A DNA stretch of 64,000 nucleotides from Escallonia rubra (Eukaryota; Streptophyta; Magnoliopsida; Escalloniales; Escalloniaceae). Positions 10,313-25,300 of this stretch are shown one piece after another. The stretch spans positions 38,632 through 102,631 of the forward strand of contig JAVXUO010000160.1 of assembly GCA_033065855.1 (NCBI GenBank). Reading direction: 5' to 3'. Each line of letters opens with the position of its first letter. Position 1 is the stretch's first letter. The notes beneath the pieces were generated by a model. That model had not been told where the DNA came from, did not search any database, and worked only from the letters and a program-made list of their open reading frames with translations. The position numbers and the translations under genes were made by a program.

Positions 10313-13300
10313 CTGCCAGAGGAATCGCAAATTCTAATCAACATTTCGTGAACATTATTACCAGCTCTGCTACACAGAATGCACAAATATTTTGCACGTT
10401 ATAACCAGAACTTTACCCACCCCCAACCCACACCTCAAGCACGCAGGAGGTAGTGTACCTTAAAATCACATTCCACAGTCTATAGATTGTGTATACAAAC
10501 AGAAGTGTTTACTAATTTGAGCGTCGTCAAGCGACTGGGCTATATGTTCCTCCGTTACAGAACACATTCAGTACAGCAATTTGTTTCACTTGGTAGTCGT
10601 GCTATCTGCTTAAATAAACGAAACGGAAGACCAGAATCCCCGCCAAACAGATTCCAGCATCATGTCAAACAACAAACACTAAAAGAAAGGTGAGAATAAG
10701 AAGCTGTGCCTATCTCCTAGGGGGCAGTGGTTTCAGAGAGAGAGTTTCAGTGATCATGAAAACATGTAACTGAAGTTACGTATAAATTTATAATCTTCTG
10801 TTGCAGAAATTAGTATTCAGATCAGTCGAAATTCTAAATGCAACCATAACTCAAAACATTCAGATGTGTACCACAGATGGACCTAAGTACTACGTCAGTT
10901 CCTCACTGTTCTGGAGGGAACGACATTTACTTCCTGAATATTGGACCAAATCACAGCCACAAAAAACGGTAGAGCATCTCATTAAAAGTACTCACATAAC
11001 ACAAGAAAGCAATTTACAAGTACAAACTGAATCGTCCCTACAAAACTAAGCGGAGTCGCGTACCTATCATATGATAAGTAGGCGTCGCCTATTGTCCCTA
11101 TAACTTTATTCCGTACTTTCCGCACGCAAACCTGTAAGCAGACAGCACAGAGATGCACATGTTAGAATGCCATGTTCGACAAATCTGGATGTACAAGAAA
11201 CAGGAATCAAAACCACCTGCACTAGATCAATAGGTCCAGCGTTCGGATCCCTGTTACGATGTATAACAATTCCATTGTCGCATTTGTTTATAAAGTGTGC
11301 ACTTCCACTGATGTCATACAAATTTGGAGGTTCCCCAACCCACTGATGCAACTGCTAGGCAGGTCCACAGGTTAGATAACCGAAAAATATGTAAGAAAAT
11401 AGAAGATTTTGTGTTGCCAACCTGTCTTGGATGTGCTACAAACCAAACATGACACGAATGGTGTTGAGCAAATCGCTTGACCTTCGTCAGCATCTGACTC
11501 ACATACTCCGTCTCAGTCCTGTTACATATACATGTAATAGTGCGGGGAGAAGTTCTTATAAGCAAAACTATAGAGGGCAAGCAGAGAATAATCCTGCATT
11601 CCTCGTTGGCAGAAAAAAAATTTAAATCATTTATCAAGGAACCAAATGCACGAAAGCAAAAGGATAATTTTGCTTTTGATAACAGAACCGAATCCGTAAG
11701 TAAAGGACTTAAATCTGGAAGCCACACATAGCACAAACTATTAACAGATTTTTTACAACTAAATCTCAGAGACCAAGCAAAAGCAAAACAGTTAGATCTC
11801 GAATTAATGAAAGTTCCAGTAAATGAATGGAATACTGGTTTGCATCAATTATAAGGCCATCGAATATGTTACAAACCCATGTCTAGGATATGACAAAATC
11901 GATTTTTCTGCATGCATAGATTATGTTGCATTTTGAGCCATCTACCATCATGTGACGTTTGGTTACAGCAGGTGTTTGGGATAACCTAGATACACCAACT
12001 ATGAAATATCAACCAACTCGTATAGTAGCCAATAACAATGTCGTAAAACAGAAACTGCTCAGTCATGCACTAGTAGCAGAGTCATTCTCTTTTTTCCGTT
12101 TCCACGCTTCTTTTGGTAGGTTAGGTTAGCATAGTTCTTAAAAATCTTTTAAAAGAACGACAGATAAGTAATAACACAAACAATAACAACCCGGCCATAC
12201 TTCAAAAGCTGAAGTACAGGTCCAAGAAGCAAACACATAGCCAGAAGGAATTAGGGAAAACATAAGACCTGAAGATGGTACCACTAAAATGAAGAAGTAC
12301 CCAAAGACATAAATCGTCAAAAAGTAGACGATAACAATAAACAACAGAGGATGTCTTGTCACACAACTTAATAAGAAGAAAGACAAATGTTCAGACATTA
12401 CATCTCAAGTAATTTGCCTCCAAAAGGCCCTACAAAAAAAGATGATTAAACCAATTATGGAGATAAGAAACTGCACTCACTACCATAGTCTTTGTATCCT
12501 CAAACTGTTAGCAACAACCCAAAAGATATACGGTGAAGAAGGAAGGAGGAAATAGAAGCCCACTAAATCAAAGCTCAAGGTTAATTAGAGAGAGTTGGGC
12601 CTTATTGGAACACGTGGGATAACTTGAGAAGACATATCAATCAAGATTAGGAAAGTTACGGATAATAACAAGTTAGATTAATATTTTATAACATCTTGTA
12701 TCCCGTATGACTTATCAGTTATGATTTCTTCCTATATAATCCAGAGTGGTAAGTTGTTCAAGAAATGGATAATCCATGATGTTTGATTTAAGTTGGTATC
12801 AAGAGTCAAATATCCTCCTGTGGTAGTTCCATTCATCACTCATCTACTATGCCAGTGGGCAGCCTTTTAGAGACCATCGGGCTATTGATTTTTCATTTTT
12901 TTTTTATGTTTTGGTAAAGTTTCCTTGATCGAGATCCCGTTCATCAATAACAATTTCTTGTTGCAACCTTCCACAAGTCCCAATTGCTATAATTTACCCT
13001 TCTCTAATACCTTGCAACTACACTTTGTAGAGTTGTTGCCTTCAATGTATCATTACCCCGTAGAAGATTTGATTCCTTTTATGATTTCTTTTTCTCCTCT
13101 TTTTTATCTATAGTTCCATGACTAGCAAATAGTATCATGAACTTCATCCCACAGAGAGCACCAATTTGACTCAAGAAGAATTCTTCAGTGGTCTTGAATG
13201 ACCTTTTAATTATATTAGTCTACAGAGGCTTAAGTCCTCTTCGCTGGTGGCTAACGACGACAGTTTCATCATCAGTTCGCGTCAAACTCATGAAGCTTTG

Positions 13301-16300
13301 AACCTAACCTCCACAAGTTTGAGGAGGGGAATTGGAACACGTGGGATAATGCTTCACAAGACATAACAATCAAGATTACGGAAGTAAGAGATAATGATGT
13401 GTGAGATGAATATTTATATTGTACTGTACTCAATATTACTTATCAGCTATCATTTCTTCCTATATAAGTCCTTATTGTAAGTTGTATCCAAGAAATGTAT
13501 TAAGTGGCCTCTCATTTATTTAATAGCTGAAAGCTGCAGAAACTAATCCTTAGCTAGGAAATTATGGCAACCATAAAATTCAACCAAATTCCCTATAAGC
13601 TTAACTTCCTCAGGTCAACAAAATTTTCCAAGCCTAAATTCCTCATTTCACCTCCATATTACGTCACCAGATATTGCGGCAAAACAAAGTTTTGCTCGTA
13701 TTATACCCTTGATTTAGTTTTAAGGTGAAGATCCAATACCCAATTGTCTAGCAGGAGGAGTATATAATACGTTACATCCTCACAAATAAAAAAGCAGCAC
13801 AAATTGAGGCCTAGCAAACCATTAGCTTTCCGTATGATTTGGCAAACCAATTCTACCACCAAACGGCGATAGCGGCTGAACCTAATAAGATAGCAATTAC
13901 AACCCAAGAAGTAATAAGGAAGACGGCTCAGTAACAGATCGCTCCTTCCAAAGTGCACCAGTTGTTAGTTGACCAATATAAAATGGGAAAATTATGACGA
14001 ACTGAAATCTTCGTAACTCCTAATATTCAGGACAACATCAAAACACAGTCCACACATGGAAAGTAACTCACTGGTTTGCACGACGCTGGTGATCAAGCTC
14101 GTTGTATGGATCAATCACAAGTCCTCTCACCCCATGTCTCAGAACTGCAGCCTTTGCAAGGGCCAGAACCCAGTCTATATTTGGAAGGCAATCATTCTCG
14201 CACCTGTTCAGCGACGCAGATTTCCTATTATAATTGAAATACGGAAAACCCCAAGAAGGCGCAAGAAAAGAAGATGGGTAGTTTACAAGCTACGTCCTGA
14301 GATCATTCATAGTGGCAAAACTGTTAATAAAGCTACCACCACTTCAGAAACTTTAAAAGAAAAGAAAACACAATCAGTAGATCAGCCAGTGTGAAGAGCA
14401 TGAAACAACACAAAATGGCATACAGGTTTATCGTCAAAAGTACAAACCTTACCAATAACTGCTTCCAGTGTCTGTTTTTCAAAGAATATGTTAAGAAAGA
14501 AAAACAGAAAAAACAGATCGTATCTGCTTTTCACTTCCCCTTTTTCCTGTTTGGGGTGTTTTTGGAGAAACATATTTCCACTGTGTATCTTTATTGAGTA
14601 CTGAAAAAATAATGCTGGTCCAACCAGATTACGTAATCCATTAGATCTTCAATAAAGACCAATGAGCCAACGATAATTTTGAAAGCATAGACAATTTTAA
14701 AGGATGGGCTGGTGGCAAAGTCTATGTGCATAGACAATAATTAGACTACCCTTCAACATTAAATTTCTTGATAAAGGGCACTAGAGTCCAAATGACCATG
14801 GACTAATGACCATCACCAAGATTTCCATGTGGAGACATAATAGGCTTAAGATGAAGGAGTATCTCAAGGGCTTAGTAACTTCATCACCATTCTGGACCCC
14901 TTCAAATTGTACCAATGGTCAACATGTTTTCTCTATACCTCCTTCCACTTTTATCAAGCGGACGGGACATGAACTAAAGGTTCACTCCCGAGCTATCACC
15001 CTTATGCCAAGAAGCAAATCAGCATAGTATCAATTGTTGTAGATCTTGTATTTCTAGGCCGAGATGGGAACAACACATTCACAACGGCAGAATAATACTC
15101 CGGAAAATTCAATTCATACATGTACATTTCTTCACCAATCAAGTCATTTGCCTGTAAACACCTTCATGAGACAAGCGTAGGCAACTAGGCTGCGTAACAT
15201 TCTTCGCAACTGTTGAAGATTTGGTGAATCATGATGATCGATGGGGTTGAACTGAAGCTTGAAGCTGTCCTCAAATATTGGTATCACCTAATATCGAATG
15301 TTTCTAAAGGGCTAACTTGATCACAAATGCAAGTAATGCTATAAGAAGGGGTGGACTAGGAAATTAGGGGGTGGAAATAGCCCATCCCAAGTGGAAATTT
15401 GAAAATCATTATCGTTGTCCCAAAGTAGTTTGGGTTGGCTTCATGAGTCTTTTTCCTCCATCCTCCCTATCCAGCACAAGTTCCGTGATCAATTCCTACA
15501 ATCAAGTCTATCCACATTGCCGTGTTATCTTCGGTCTACCCCTACTCCGTCTTACCCCATCAACTTAGCACAAATCACTTATTGTTACAGGTGCATCTAA
15601 AAGCCTACATTGGATATGACCAAACCATCTCAAGCAATGCTCCCTCATCTTTTCGACAATTAGCGCCAACCCCCACTTTGTCGCTGATGTCCTCGGTTTA
15701 ATTCTATCCATCCTGGTGCGGCCTCACATCCACCTAAGCATCTCTTAGTCTACAATTGAACCAGACAACATTGTTGGCTTCACTGTCGTCCTGTACAATC
15801 TTTGTTTACTGCGGCCTGTACGATCTTCCTTTCATATTAAAATGCCCAAACCGTACAACATGGCTGCCCTCACCGCTGTCTTATACAATCTTCTTTTACC
15901 GGGGTCCTATACAATCTTTTGTTCAAAGGAAGTCAAATATTACACACCAAGAAGCAGACCTTGCTTTTAGCCAACCTGATTTTATCCTATGGGCAAAATT
16001 ATCAATCTCTCCCTCCTTGTGCCTTACTTATCAAATAAATACCTAAGGATATCATCTTACGTGCTAGTAGTCCATCCATATTTGCTTCATCCCCGGACGT
16101 CCTCCCAAACTACCAAAATTGCATCCCTGGAACTGTCTTAGACCTGCATAACCTAAAGCCTTTGCAGTCTAGAGTACTTCTCCGTAACTCTTAACTTCTA
16201 CTCCTACTCTGGTTTCACTGATTAATCTAATTACCAGCTGCAAATAACAAATAGCATGTGACACATCGAGAATATTCTTAGAAAGGTCATCCATAAAAAA

Positions 16301-19300
16301 GTGTAAAGATACAGGCTTAAAAGTTAAAACTGGCCCTAGATGAAGTATAATCCTAATTAGAAGCTCACTAGTCATTCCACTGGTTGATCTCACACTAGTA
16401 GTCCCTCCATCATACATATCCTTGATCGCATCAACATAGTTGGTAGTCTGTCCTTTTCTGTATACACCCAAACACATAGCTTCTTTATTTCTTTGTCATG
16501 TATTTCTTTCAAATCTATGAAGAAAGATCATTTCTCTTCACTCTAAATCTCCATCAATCGCATAATCAAAAAAATAGTTTCCACAGTGGATCTCCCAAGC
16601 AAGAAACCATATCGGATACTCAAGACATTTTAGTCTTCCTTATCTGTATATGACTTATTACCCTCTACCAAAGATTCGTAGTATGGAATTTGGCATCTCT
16701 TTGGACAGAAAATATTTATCAAAGGGAACCCTATTTTCCACTGGAGTCATCGTTTGGAATAGGTGCTATAATTTGAACTTCAATTTTCATTTTTCATGCA
16801 ATATTACAATTTTCATTAGCCAGAAACCAATAAATGGAGTGACTAAAATGAACTCTTTAATAAAATTGAGAATCCAATGGCAAAAGGGCAGTGGCCACTA
16901 CTAAAGGCTATCGTCGGCTTTAAAAGCTTAAGTTGTCAAAGAATGGGCTTTACACTCCCTCATGTGCAAGCCACCAATTGCACATGGAGAGTCAAACCAA
17001 CAAAAGTTAAAGCCATATTTATCACACCAAGTGCACAAACAAACATAGGAGCAAATCAATGAGACATATAAACATTGGGCAAATTGATGGGTATTCCTTT
17101 CATAGGATTACGAGATATGGAAAAACATTTAAGACATTATCCATAAGAGGGTTTCAATGTAATTCTCCTAATAATTGGGCTTTTAGGATATTTAAGTATT
17201 AAGGCCAAAGTAATTAAGGTATTTTAGTATTTTGGCAGTCTAGGTTTTCTTATTGTCGAAGTTAGCTATCCATAAGTATTAAGAGGTAGTAACTATTACT
17301 TGAAAGTTAGTGAATGATTGAGAATCAAAAAGTTATTATAGAAGAAAGGCATCCTTTTATCTTCTAAGCCTATCCATGGGAACAACAATTCCTTGCAAGG
17401 AAGATTGGTGGATCCCTTGTCAGGGTGAAATAAACGGCCAGCAGATCCGCAGATCCCCTGTCGGAGGGTAATGCATATCTATCTTTTTATTCCTCCGTTT
17501 TCACTGCTGCATTTTAGTGGTATCACAGCTGAAGCCTCGACATCGATTTTGATTTTGCTTTAAAAGCACATTAAAAAAAGAATAGCACGAAAAAAGGGTG
17601 TTCTGTTGTTTTGGTTCCCATCACTGAAAAAGCAGTTTTGCATCATCACAGGTCATATAGTACCATTCTGGTTTTGCTAAGGACCGTCACAACCACCAGT
17701 CATTTCAGAAGTCTTGGCGCCAGCTAAACTATCAGAGTCACCATCAGAACATCAACATCGTCAAAAGCACACAGGCCGCCGTCACAGGTTTGCTTTCGTC
17801 ATCATCTTCTCGGCGTGACAACAACGTCATCCATTTCCCTTGACTCTTCCGAACGTCACCACCCGCCGCCAGTTTCGCATGCATTTGTTTTAAAACCAGA
17901 CTCACTCCCTATATATAACAGGGCCGATTTCTTTTCTTGCAACGCAAATCAATCCCATTTTGTTTTATAACAGCACAAATCTTTACTATAAGCCAACCCA
18001 GCTGTCCTTTATCTCGTTACACGTTAAGAAAAACCACCCTCCTTTATCGCTAAACCCACTGCGTCCAAGAACCAATGATACTTGATTAACACCGACCCCT
18101 GCACCAAAGCACTACTGCAACCGGCACCCAGCCCGCCCTCTTAGCCTAGAAATCCATGAACAAGGATGGGTTAAACCCCAGTTTTTCATGAGCTCCCGTA
18201 TCGATGTGAGCATCGATAGCTTTATCGGCCCCAAGCATTTTCAAGATCACGATTGAGTCTCCTATTCCACAAGCCAAGCCTTCAGGAATCAGGGAATTGT
18301 TGGCTGCTGATCCATTTTGAGTGATTCTTTTGCATGCACCATACAGTAGTCAGACCTGTCACCATTTACTTTGCCATGGGAGGTTGCCAAGAAGAATCAC
18401 GCTCAAAGGGTATTATCTAAAACGAATTGCACGCTAAATTGGATCAAAATGCAGCCATGTTTGCAGAAGTAAAAGCTCGATCTTTGAGTTCGCTTTCAAG
18501 ACATTCAAATGCTATAAACACACTACAATGAGCAATTTCAGCGAGTATTGTTCTCCATCTTTGCAAGGAAAGACGAAGCAGCAAGAAACTATTAAATGTG
18601 GTTGCTCCTTAGTTGCAGGATTCGTCAACTATAGTGATGCTCCGGCCTGGAACCTTGCTCCCGAATCTCGCACCCTCTCCCACCCATCCTCCGTGCAACT
18701 AAGGTTTGCCCTGTTGTTAAGTAACATGTTTAGGCACGTAAAAGACTTGAGGAGGATGCCCAAGATTCACTCAAAGCTGAAAATGCTGAGTGAGAACTTG
18801 GTTAAGCACAATGTTGAAATTGATCTCATTCACTCTAGTGCTGAAGTTCTCAAGCCGAGGGAAGCGTTGAGCTCGCTATTTTATCCATTGTAGTTGCTGA
18901 AAGAGAGCTGAAGGAGATAGCTGAGCCTGAAGTAGCGGATCCTGTATTTGTTCCTGCATTTCTCTGAATAGAACGAACTTAAGGAACAAGACATGCTTGA
19001 GATTGCACATCCTAGTCTTACACAGAGAAGATTTAGATCCTCCTCATTCCCTTGCAAAGCCTGACGACGTCATGAACTTTTTCATTCCGAGCATATTAAA
19101 TTTGTCACCCCAAATTACTCAAGTAACTGACCAACATGTCTAAAGGCTATACTAGACTGCGTGCTATTCTCAAAGATGACCTTTGCAATTGTGCACCTAA
19201 GGATGATCAAGATTTTGAGTTTGCTGCGATTTTTATGGGGTTTTTATTTTTTATTTTTTTTCTCCTCCCCCTCTACCTTTAAAACTTGAGGTCTTTTTCC

Positions 19301-22300
19301 TCAATGCTCTGGAGAATGATGGGAAACCCTTACATAAAATTATTGCTGCTAAAAACATGATCGGGAATCCTAGCCTGAAACGATGACTAGCAGGACAGAA
19401 GACGAGTGACCGTCAGGTGGGGTTCCCGAAGAGAATTATCTGATGCTTATGTCAGAGCGCAGCTACAAGATAGAAACTTTGAAAAAGCATGAAAGACAAT
19501 GCTTATGTATGTGTATCTATCCACATACCTGGTCTTGGGGTGTGTGGCGCGTGGCGGGGGGGGGGAATATAATTAGGAGCCATGGTTAGGCTTTGGGCTT
19601 TATCCTTGAGGATCATATTAGAGTCATTCTAAGAACCCTAATTTATCCAATAAACCGTTGTTAACCCACTTTGACTGGGAATGCTAGGTGTCCCCCAATT
19701 AGTGGGACTTATATTTCAATTAATCCTTCCGTCCCCTCATAAATTGATCATATTTCCTTTTCGGGCCGTCCCACAAAAATTGCTCACTTTCCAAATTAAG
19801 AAAGATTTTTTTTAGTTGTTTTTCCATATTTACACTTTTTTTATTCAATTTCTCTCTCCACATTTAACTCTCCACCAACTCATTTTCTCTCTCCGAGCCC
19901 ACTTTCTTATACTTTTTTATTCTATTTCTCTCTCCACATTTAACACTCCACCAACCTTTTTTCTCTCTCCAGGCTCACTCTCTTCCCCTCCCCCTCTCTA
20001 AAGGGTAAATGGAAAACACACAATATATAATTTAAATCCGTAATGTGTGCCAAGTCAAATAAGATCGATTTATCTGGGACAAAGGGAGTATATCATAAGC
20101 CCCCCACTTTCTTAGACAAAATGTTTGGTTGAGGAAGTGTATATTGGATGTCTTGAGACACGCGTCGAATTTTTTAGGATTTTTCATCCTCTTCTAGGGG
20201 TAAATAATATTTTCTCCCATCTCATTGTGTTCGGGCCTAAGCTCTTGGGAGCTTAAGCCATGGAATTTCTGCCCAAGTAGGGTCTTCGGATTCGTATGAA
20301 ATTCATCTTTGGGCAGACAAATCATGGGATCTTGAGATCTTTCAAGGTTGTGCCCCCCATTGTAGACTCTCTGGGGAGAGGATGCAAAGATGTGCATGTA
20401 AGTTGTTGCATGTGCTTGTACTTGCATTAACTCTTGTCATTAGCTAAGAGGCTGCAAAATGGCTCGCACTCTCGCTTGGTAGGGTTTTGAATTAACAAGA
20501 ATGTGGTCGGGTGATGAAGCCCCATAAAATACTTTGCCGTTTCACGAGTTAGAGCTTCGGTAAACCGTATGGATAGAGGTTCTATCTTATCACCCTTAGG
20601 TGTGCGCCCTTGGGGGTTGATGAAACATAAAGTTCACATAAGCGCCCTTGAGGCTAATGGAACATAAAGTTCCTGTGAATATCTTCCATGGCAATGAAGT
20701 ATATGAGCTTATAACTACAACTATGTTTTTAACATAGAAATAAGAGCAATCATTATACTTTGCAGCCCCATTAGGGCCTCGTCTAATTACCAAAAGGGGT
20801 GTGTTGCACTGCGTGTCGCAAGTGAGCTTAATTAAAAAGTCATAGCACTTGAAAGACACGACATGTAACGTGCTTGCCCCAATTGATGTAGCTGGATAAT
20901 GCTAGACAGAAAAATAAATAGGTCTAGGTGACATGAAAGCGCATAAAAGCAACCTTTGGACGGCTTGCTAGCACCTAAACCATAGCTTCTTTATTTTTAG
21001 CGACGGATATGCGATAAAATATACACCGTTTTCAAATAATGTGAGGCATATGTTAAATAAATGAGACTATGTGGTCTTAAATTTAAATAGGCATTTTTAC
21101 ACGGGTTAGAAGCTTAATACTTAAAACAGTGTGTAGCCTAAGTCAAATAAATGAGATCCTTTGGGTCTTATATATAAATATGCATAAACATGGGGTAAAA
21201 GCTTAATGTTGTAAAAGAAGGAATGCAACTTGTAATTTGGTCTTCCCATTTTCTTTTCTCGACAGAAGGGCAGATCTAGCCATAGTGACGATGGCGAGGT
21301 GGATGGTGGTCACAATGGTAAGGCAACGGCAAAGTTAGCGATCGCGGTGGGGTTGACTAGTTCTGCCGCTAACAACCTCGTGGTTGCATTTTGTGGTGCA
21401 AACGAAGTTGCTGTGGTGAACGAGAGGCCAATGGAGGCCGATGAAGGAGTTGGCGCAGCAACGGTGGCCGATGAAGCAGATTTTGGAGGAAGGCGATGAA
21501 GGTGCAGCGCGTGTACAAGATGGGCTTGGCGACGCTTCCCGTCGCTTCGCCAAGGATGTTGATGGAAAGGGCGGCGGCGACCTGGTAGAGTTTTGACCCC
21601 GTGTTGCGATGCTGCTGCTGCTTCTTCTTCCTGTTTTTTTTATCGAGGTGGTGGTTGTAATTGCTCCTGCAACTTCACGGCTGTGGCGGCGATCTCTTAT
21701 GCTTTTGACCCTGTGCCACAACGGCGATCTATTACGGTTTCGACCCTGCACAGCAGCGCTGCTCTTCCCCCCTTTTTTGGGTTATTGTTGTAATTGCCCC
21801 GATAGCTTCGGGGCGGTGGTCGGCTGTTTGTGGTGCCCGCGACTCCGATGGTGATGGTTGTGAGCCTGTTGGTGGTCATCAGCCGTTTTTGCGCGGTTCA
21901 ATAGCCCCTGCATTTCTCCCTCTATGTTTTGTTTTATCGTGATCAGATTGGTTACTTGTAGCGGCGTAGGTGATTCGGCTGTTGCATGCGGGGCCAATCC
22001 CATCGGCTTGTTCCTTGTTGACGTCATGATGTTGTGGTGGATCGCAATAGTGGATGCCACTGCGTGGCGGCATGCTTTGAATTGTGAACTGTTTTTCCTT
22101 TTTTTTTTTTTTATTGTGATGGCAGTTTGATTTGGAGACCCGCGGCGGTGGCGGTTCCATCGGTGCTTTGATGCACAGCAGTCGCCGGCTGTGATATGAC
22201 CGTTGAGTTCTTTTTTCTATGATAAGTTTCCGTTGCCTCAGTGGGTCCTATGCATGGCTCCTTTCTCTTGCTGCTAAAATATGATCGGAAATCCTAGTCT

Positions 22301-25300
22301 GCAACGATGACCTGCAAGACAGAAGACGAGTGACCGCCACGTGGGGTACCCGGTAAAAAACTCTCCTATACTTAAGTCTAAGCATAGCTACAGGATAGAA
22401 CTCTAAAAAAGCACGAAAGACAGTGCTTATGTGTGTATCTCTCCACATACCCTTGGTGGGAGGCCCCCTTTATATAGCCATAGGTGTGGAACCTTGATAG
22501 AATTAGAAGTCGTGGTCGGCCTTGGGCCCTGTCCTTAAGGATCATGTTAGAGTTCTTTAAGAAGCCTAGTTTGTCCAATAAACCATAGTTGACCCAATTT
22601 GACTGGAAATGCCAGGTGTCCCCCAATAATCGGGAGTTATATTTCAATGATATCAGGGTAACAGATATGGAACCACGTTTGAGATCTTCCAGGGACTTCA
22701 TAATATTGCATGGAAAAGATACTAAAAATCTGGTTTTAGGGTATTTGAGTGTCTAAGTAAGAAGTATCAGGGTACCTAAGTATTTAGCAGTCTAGGAGTT
22801 CTTAAAAAATGCTTGAGGATCAGAGACTAAATGGAAGAAAGGTGTCTCCTTTTATCATCTAATCCTGCACGCACGTCAATTCCTTGCAACGAAGAAAAAA
22901 ACTGTTTGCGAAAAGGTGGATTCCGTTCAAGTTCTGTCTTTGTTTCTCTGCATTTCGCCGCAACTCTATATTTGAATCTTTTATATTGGTAGAGGGCAAA
23001 GGTGGAAATTGCTCACAGTTTCCCTCCTTTGACTTTTCAAGACTTGAATTTCCTTTCTTGCCCAAATTCTTTTCCATGACCTCTGATACCATGTTAAGTT
23101 CCCATGCGATCTAAAAGCCTAAGCTATCAGAGAAATCATCTCCTTTTCACAAAAAAGGAAATGAATATTACAGAGGTCCATGCTCAGAGCCAGCTCTGCA
23201 TTCAAGTAGATAGGTGTAGTACTCAGTGGCAAAGATTACAAGTGCAGCTGTGCCCGATCGTTATGGTAATTTTGAGACAATAAATTTGCTCAAACTACTT
23301 TTCTCAACAGGTTTAATATCTTTCTGCTAAACCATTACAGATATAATGAACAAGCAGAGTAATGCTACAAGTATTTGACGGCCCAATGCACACGGCTCCT
23401 GCCACTCTGGGGTCCAAAAAGGGTTTGATGTATAACCCTAACCTCTGATTACTAGATCATATGAAGCACAGTTACCGTTGCGCAAAGCCCATCCTCTTTA
23501 TGGTCACATGGTCCACGGGGTTGTCGCCAATGGGGCCTCCAGGAAGGGCTGATGTATGTGCTTTTCCCCAAATAATTTGGAAGCCATCACCTAATGTCCA
23601 ACTCATGACCTCCAAGTCACAATGGAGTAACCTTCCCGTCAAGGCTCGCCCTCATGGTATATAAAAAATGACACTTCTAATTCTTAACAATTATATGCTT
23701 TGAACTTAACAAAGTCCCAAGCCCTCCTGTCATCAATTAACCCATCACAGTCAAACTCTTAAGACTACAGAAAGCCTGCTTACTTTCAAGAACAAGAAAA
23801 TGAGAACACTGCCCAATCATCAAAGCCTTCCCTTTTCTTATTACAAATAATAATAGATCAAAGAGTGGCAGAAATTACAGGGTTCAGTTAGAGTAATTCT
23901 TAATACTAACGTTCAAGAAGAGGGAACCAAACAAGCAGATAATATGAACTATTTCCTGTCCTGTGAAAACCACTCAGAAGATATTAACGAGTCTTTCTTC
24001 ATGCTGAAATCATTTTCTTAGATGCATTATAAAGAGTTTTTGGCCTGGATGAATTGTATTTGCTTCTTCTGGTGAAAAAATGTTTGAGCTAGCAAGAACA
24101 GACAGGGCTGTCAACTTCTACCTTGAGGACTTTGAATACGAACCAAGTACAAAGTACAGAAAGTACATCTTTATAGATTTCTGGTATAAATCCGCTTTAG
24201 TGGTCTCACATCTCAACTTTTTATCATGAATGGCATGAAAATACAAACATCTTTGAACTCACCTTATAATACAAAATGTATCCCACAGCCATCTTTTTGC
24301 ATGCTCAAACTCCTCAACACTCATGCGGTCAGCAGACTTCCCATACCTGCAAGTAACCAAGATAGGAAACCCCAATGAATAGCAATGGGTGCAAAATTGA
24401 AGAATGTGAAAGTAAAAGACTTCATTACATATACAAAAATGCAACGAAAAGGAAAGGAACTAGGTAGCACGGACACGGTGTCGGTCGGACACCGCAATTT
24501 TCAAAAAATCAGATTTTGGACACCGCAGGACACCGCTATTTTGTAATATATTTTTTATTATATATATATTTAATAAATATCAAATATATTCCACAATTTA
24601 AAATAACAAACAATAATGAAAAACTATCAAAACAAGGAATTTAAATACAAGTCATAATTTATTTGGTCAATATTTATTTAGTCCAATGTACTGGAATTGC
24701 AACGACAAAGGGAGAAAAGAAAGAAACGAGAGGACAAAGGGTGAAAAGAAAAAAGAAAAGGAAAGAAACGAGAGGACAAAAGGGGGAAAAGAAAAAAGAA
24801 CAGGAAAGAAACGAGAGCCTCTCGCAGATGAGGATAAGAGAAGAAAGAGACATGTGGCTCAGCGACGGTGGCGGAGGACCTCCGGCGACGACGGCGAGAC
24901 TCTGGCGACGACGGCAAGACCTCTGGCTACGGTGACAGCGGCAACAGCTGGCTTCTCTTCCTTCGGCGACTGTAGCCGTCAGATCCGTTGGCTTCAGCTT
25001 CGGATCTTCGTCGACTGAGCTCCGGCAACACCGGCGACAGCCCCGGCAACACCGGCGACACTGGCGACAGCCTTGATGTGGTCGGCAAACAGCAACCGTG
25101 AGGTGAGAGAGAAGAAGACGGTAATAGTTCCAAAAACTCCAAAGTAGCCCCAAACAGTCCGACACTGCACATTCCCGTGTCCGACACTCCTCGACGAAGT
25201 GTCCAACACGGTGTCGGAAAATTAAAAAAAAAATCCGACATCGATTGGCGGTGTCTGACACGTGTCGGGCGGTGTCCGGAGGGTGTCGGGGTGTCCGTCC

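Noticed and set aside
9960..10693. Plus-strand open frames near the TWINKLE 3' end
   Set aside because: No recognisable domain; antisense to TWINKLE exon 21, its flank and intron 20.
18528..18893. 121-codon open frame as a host gene
   Set aside because: Inside a decayed LTR element in intron 16, with no domain; may be an eroded leader or gag.
21299..22160. Several overlapping open frames on both strands
   Set aside because: GC-rich simple-sequence composition opens all frames; none has a recognisable domain, and the region is the interior of a non-autonomous LTR element.
24674..25261. 195-codon minus-strand open frame
   Set aside because: Lies wholly inside the MULE; the low-complexity Arg/Ser/Cys/Phe composition comes from CCGGCGACA-type repeats, with no domain.
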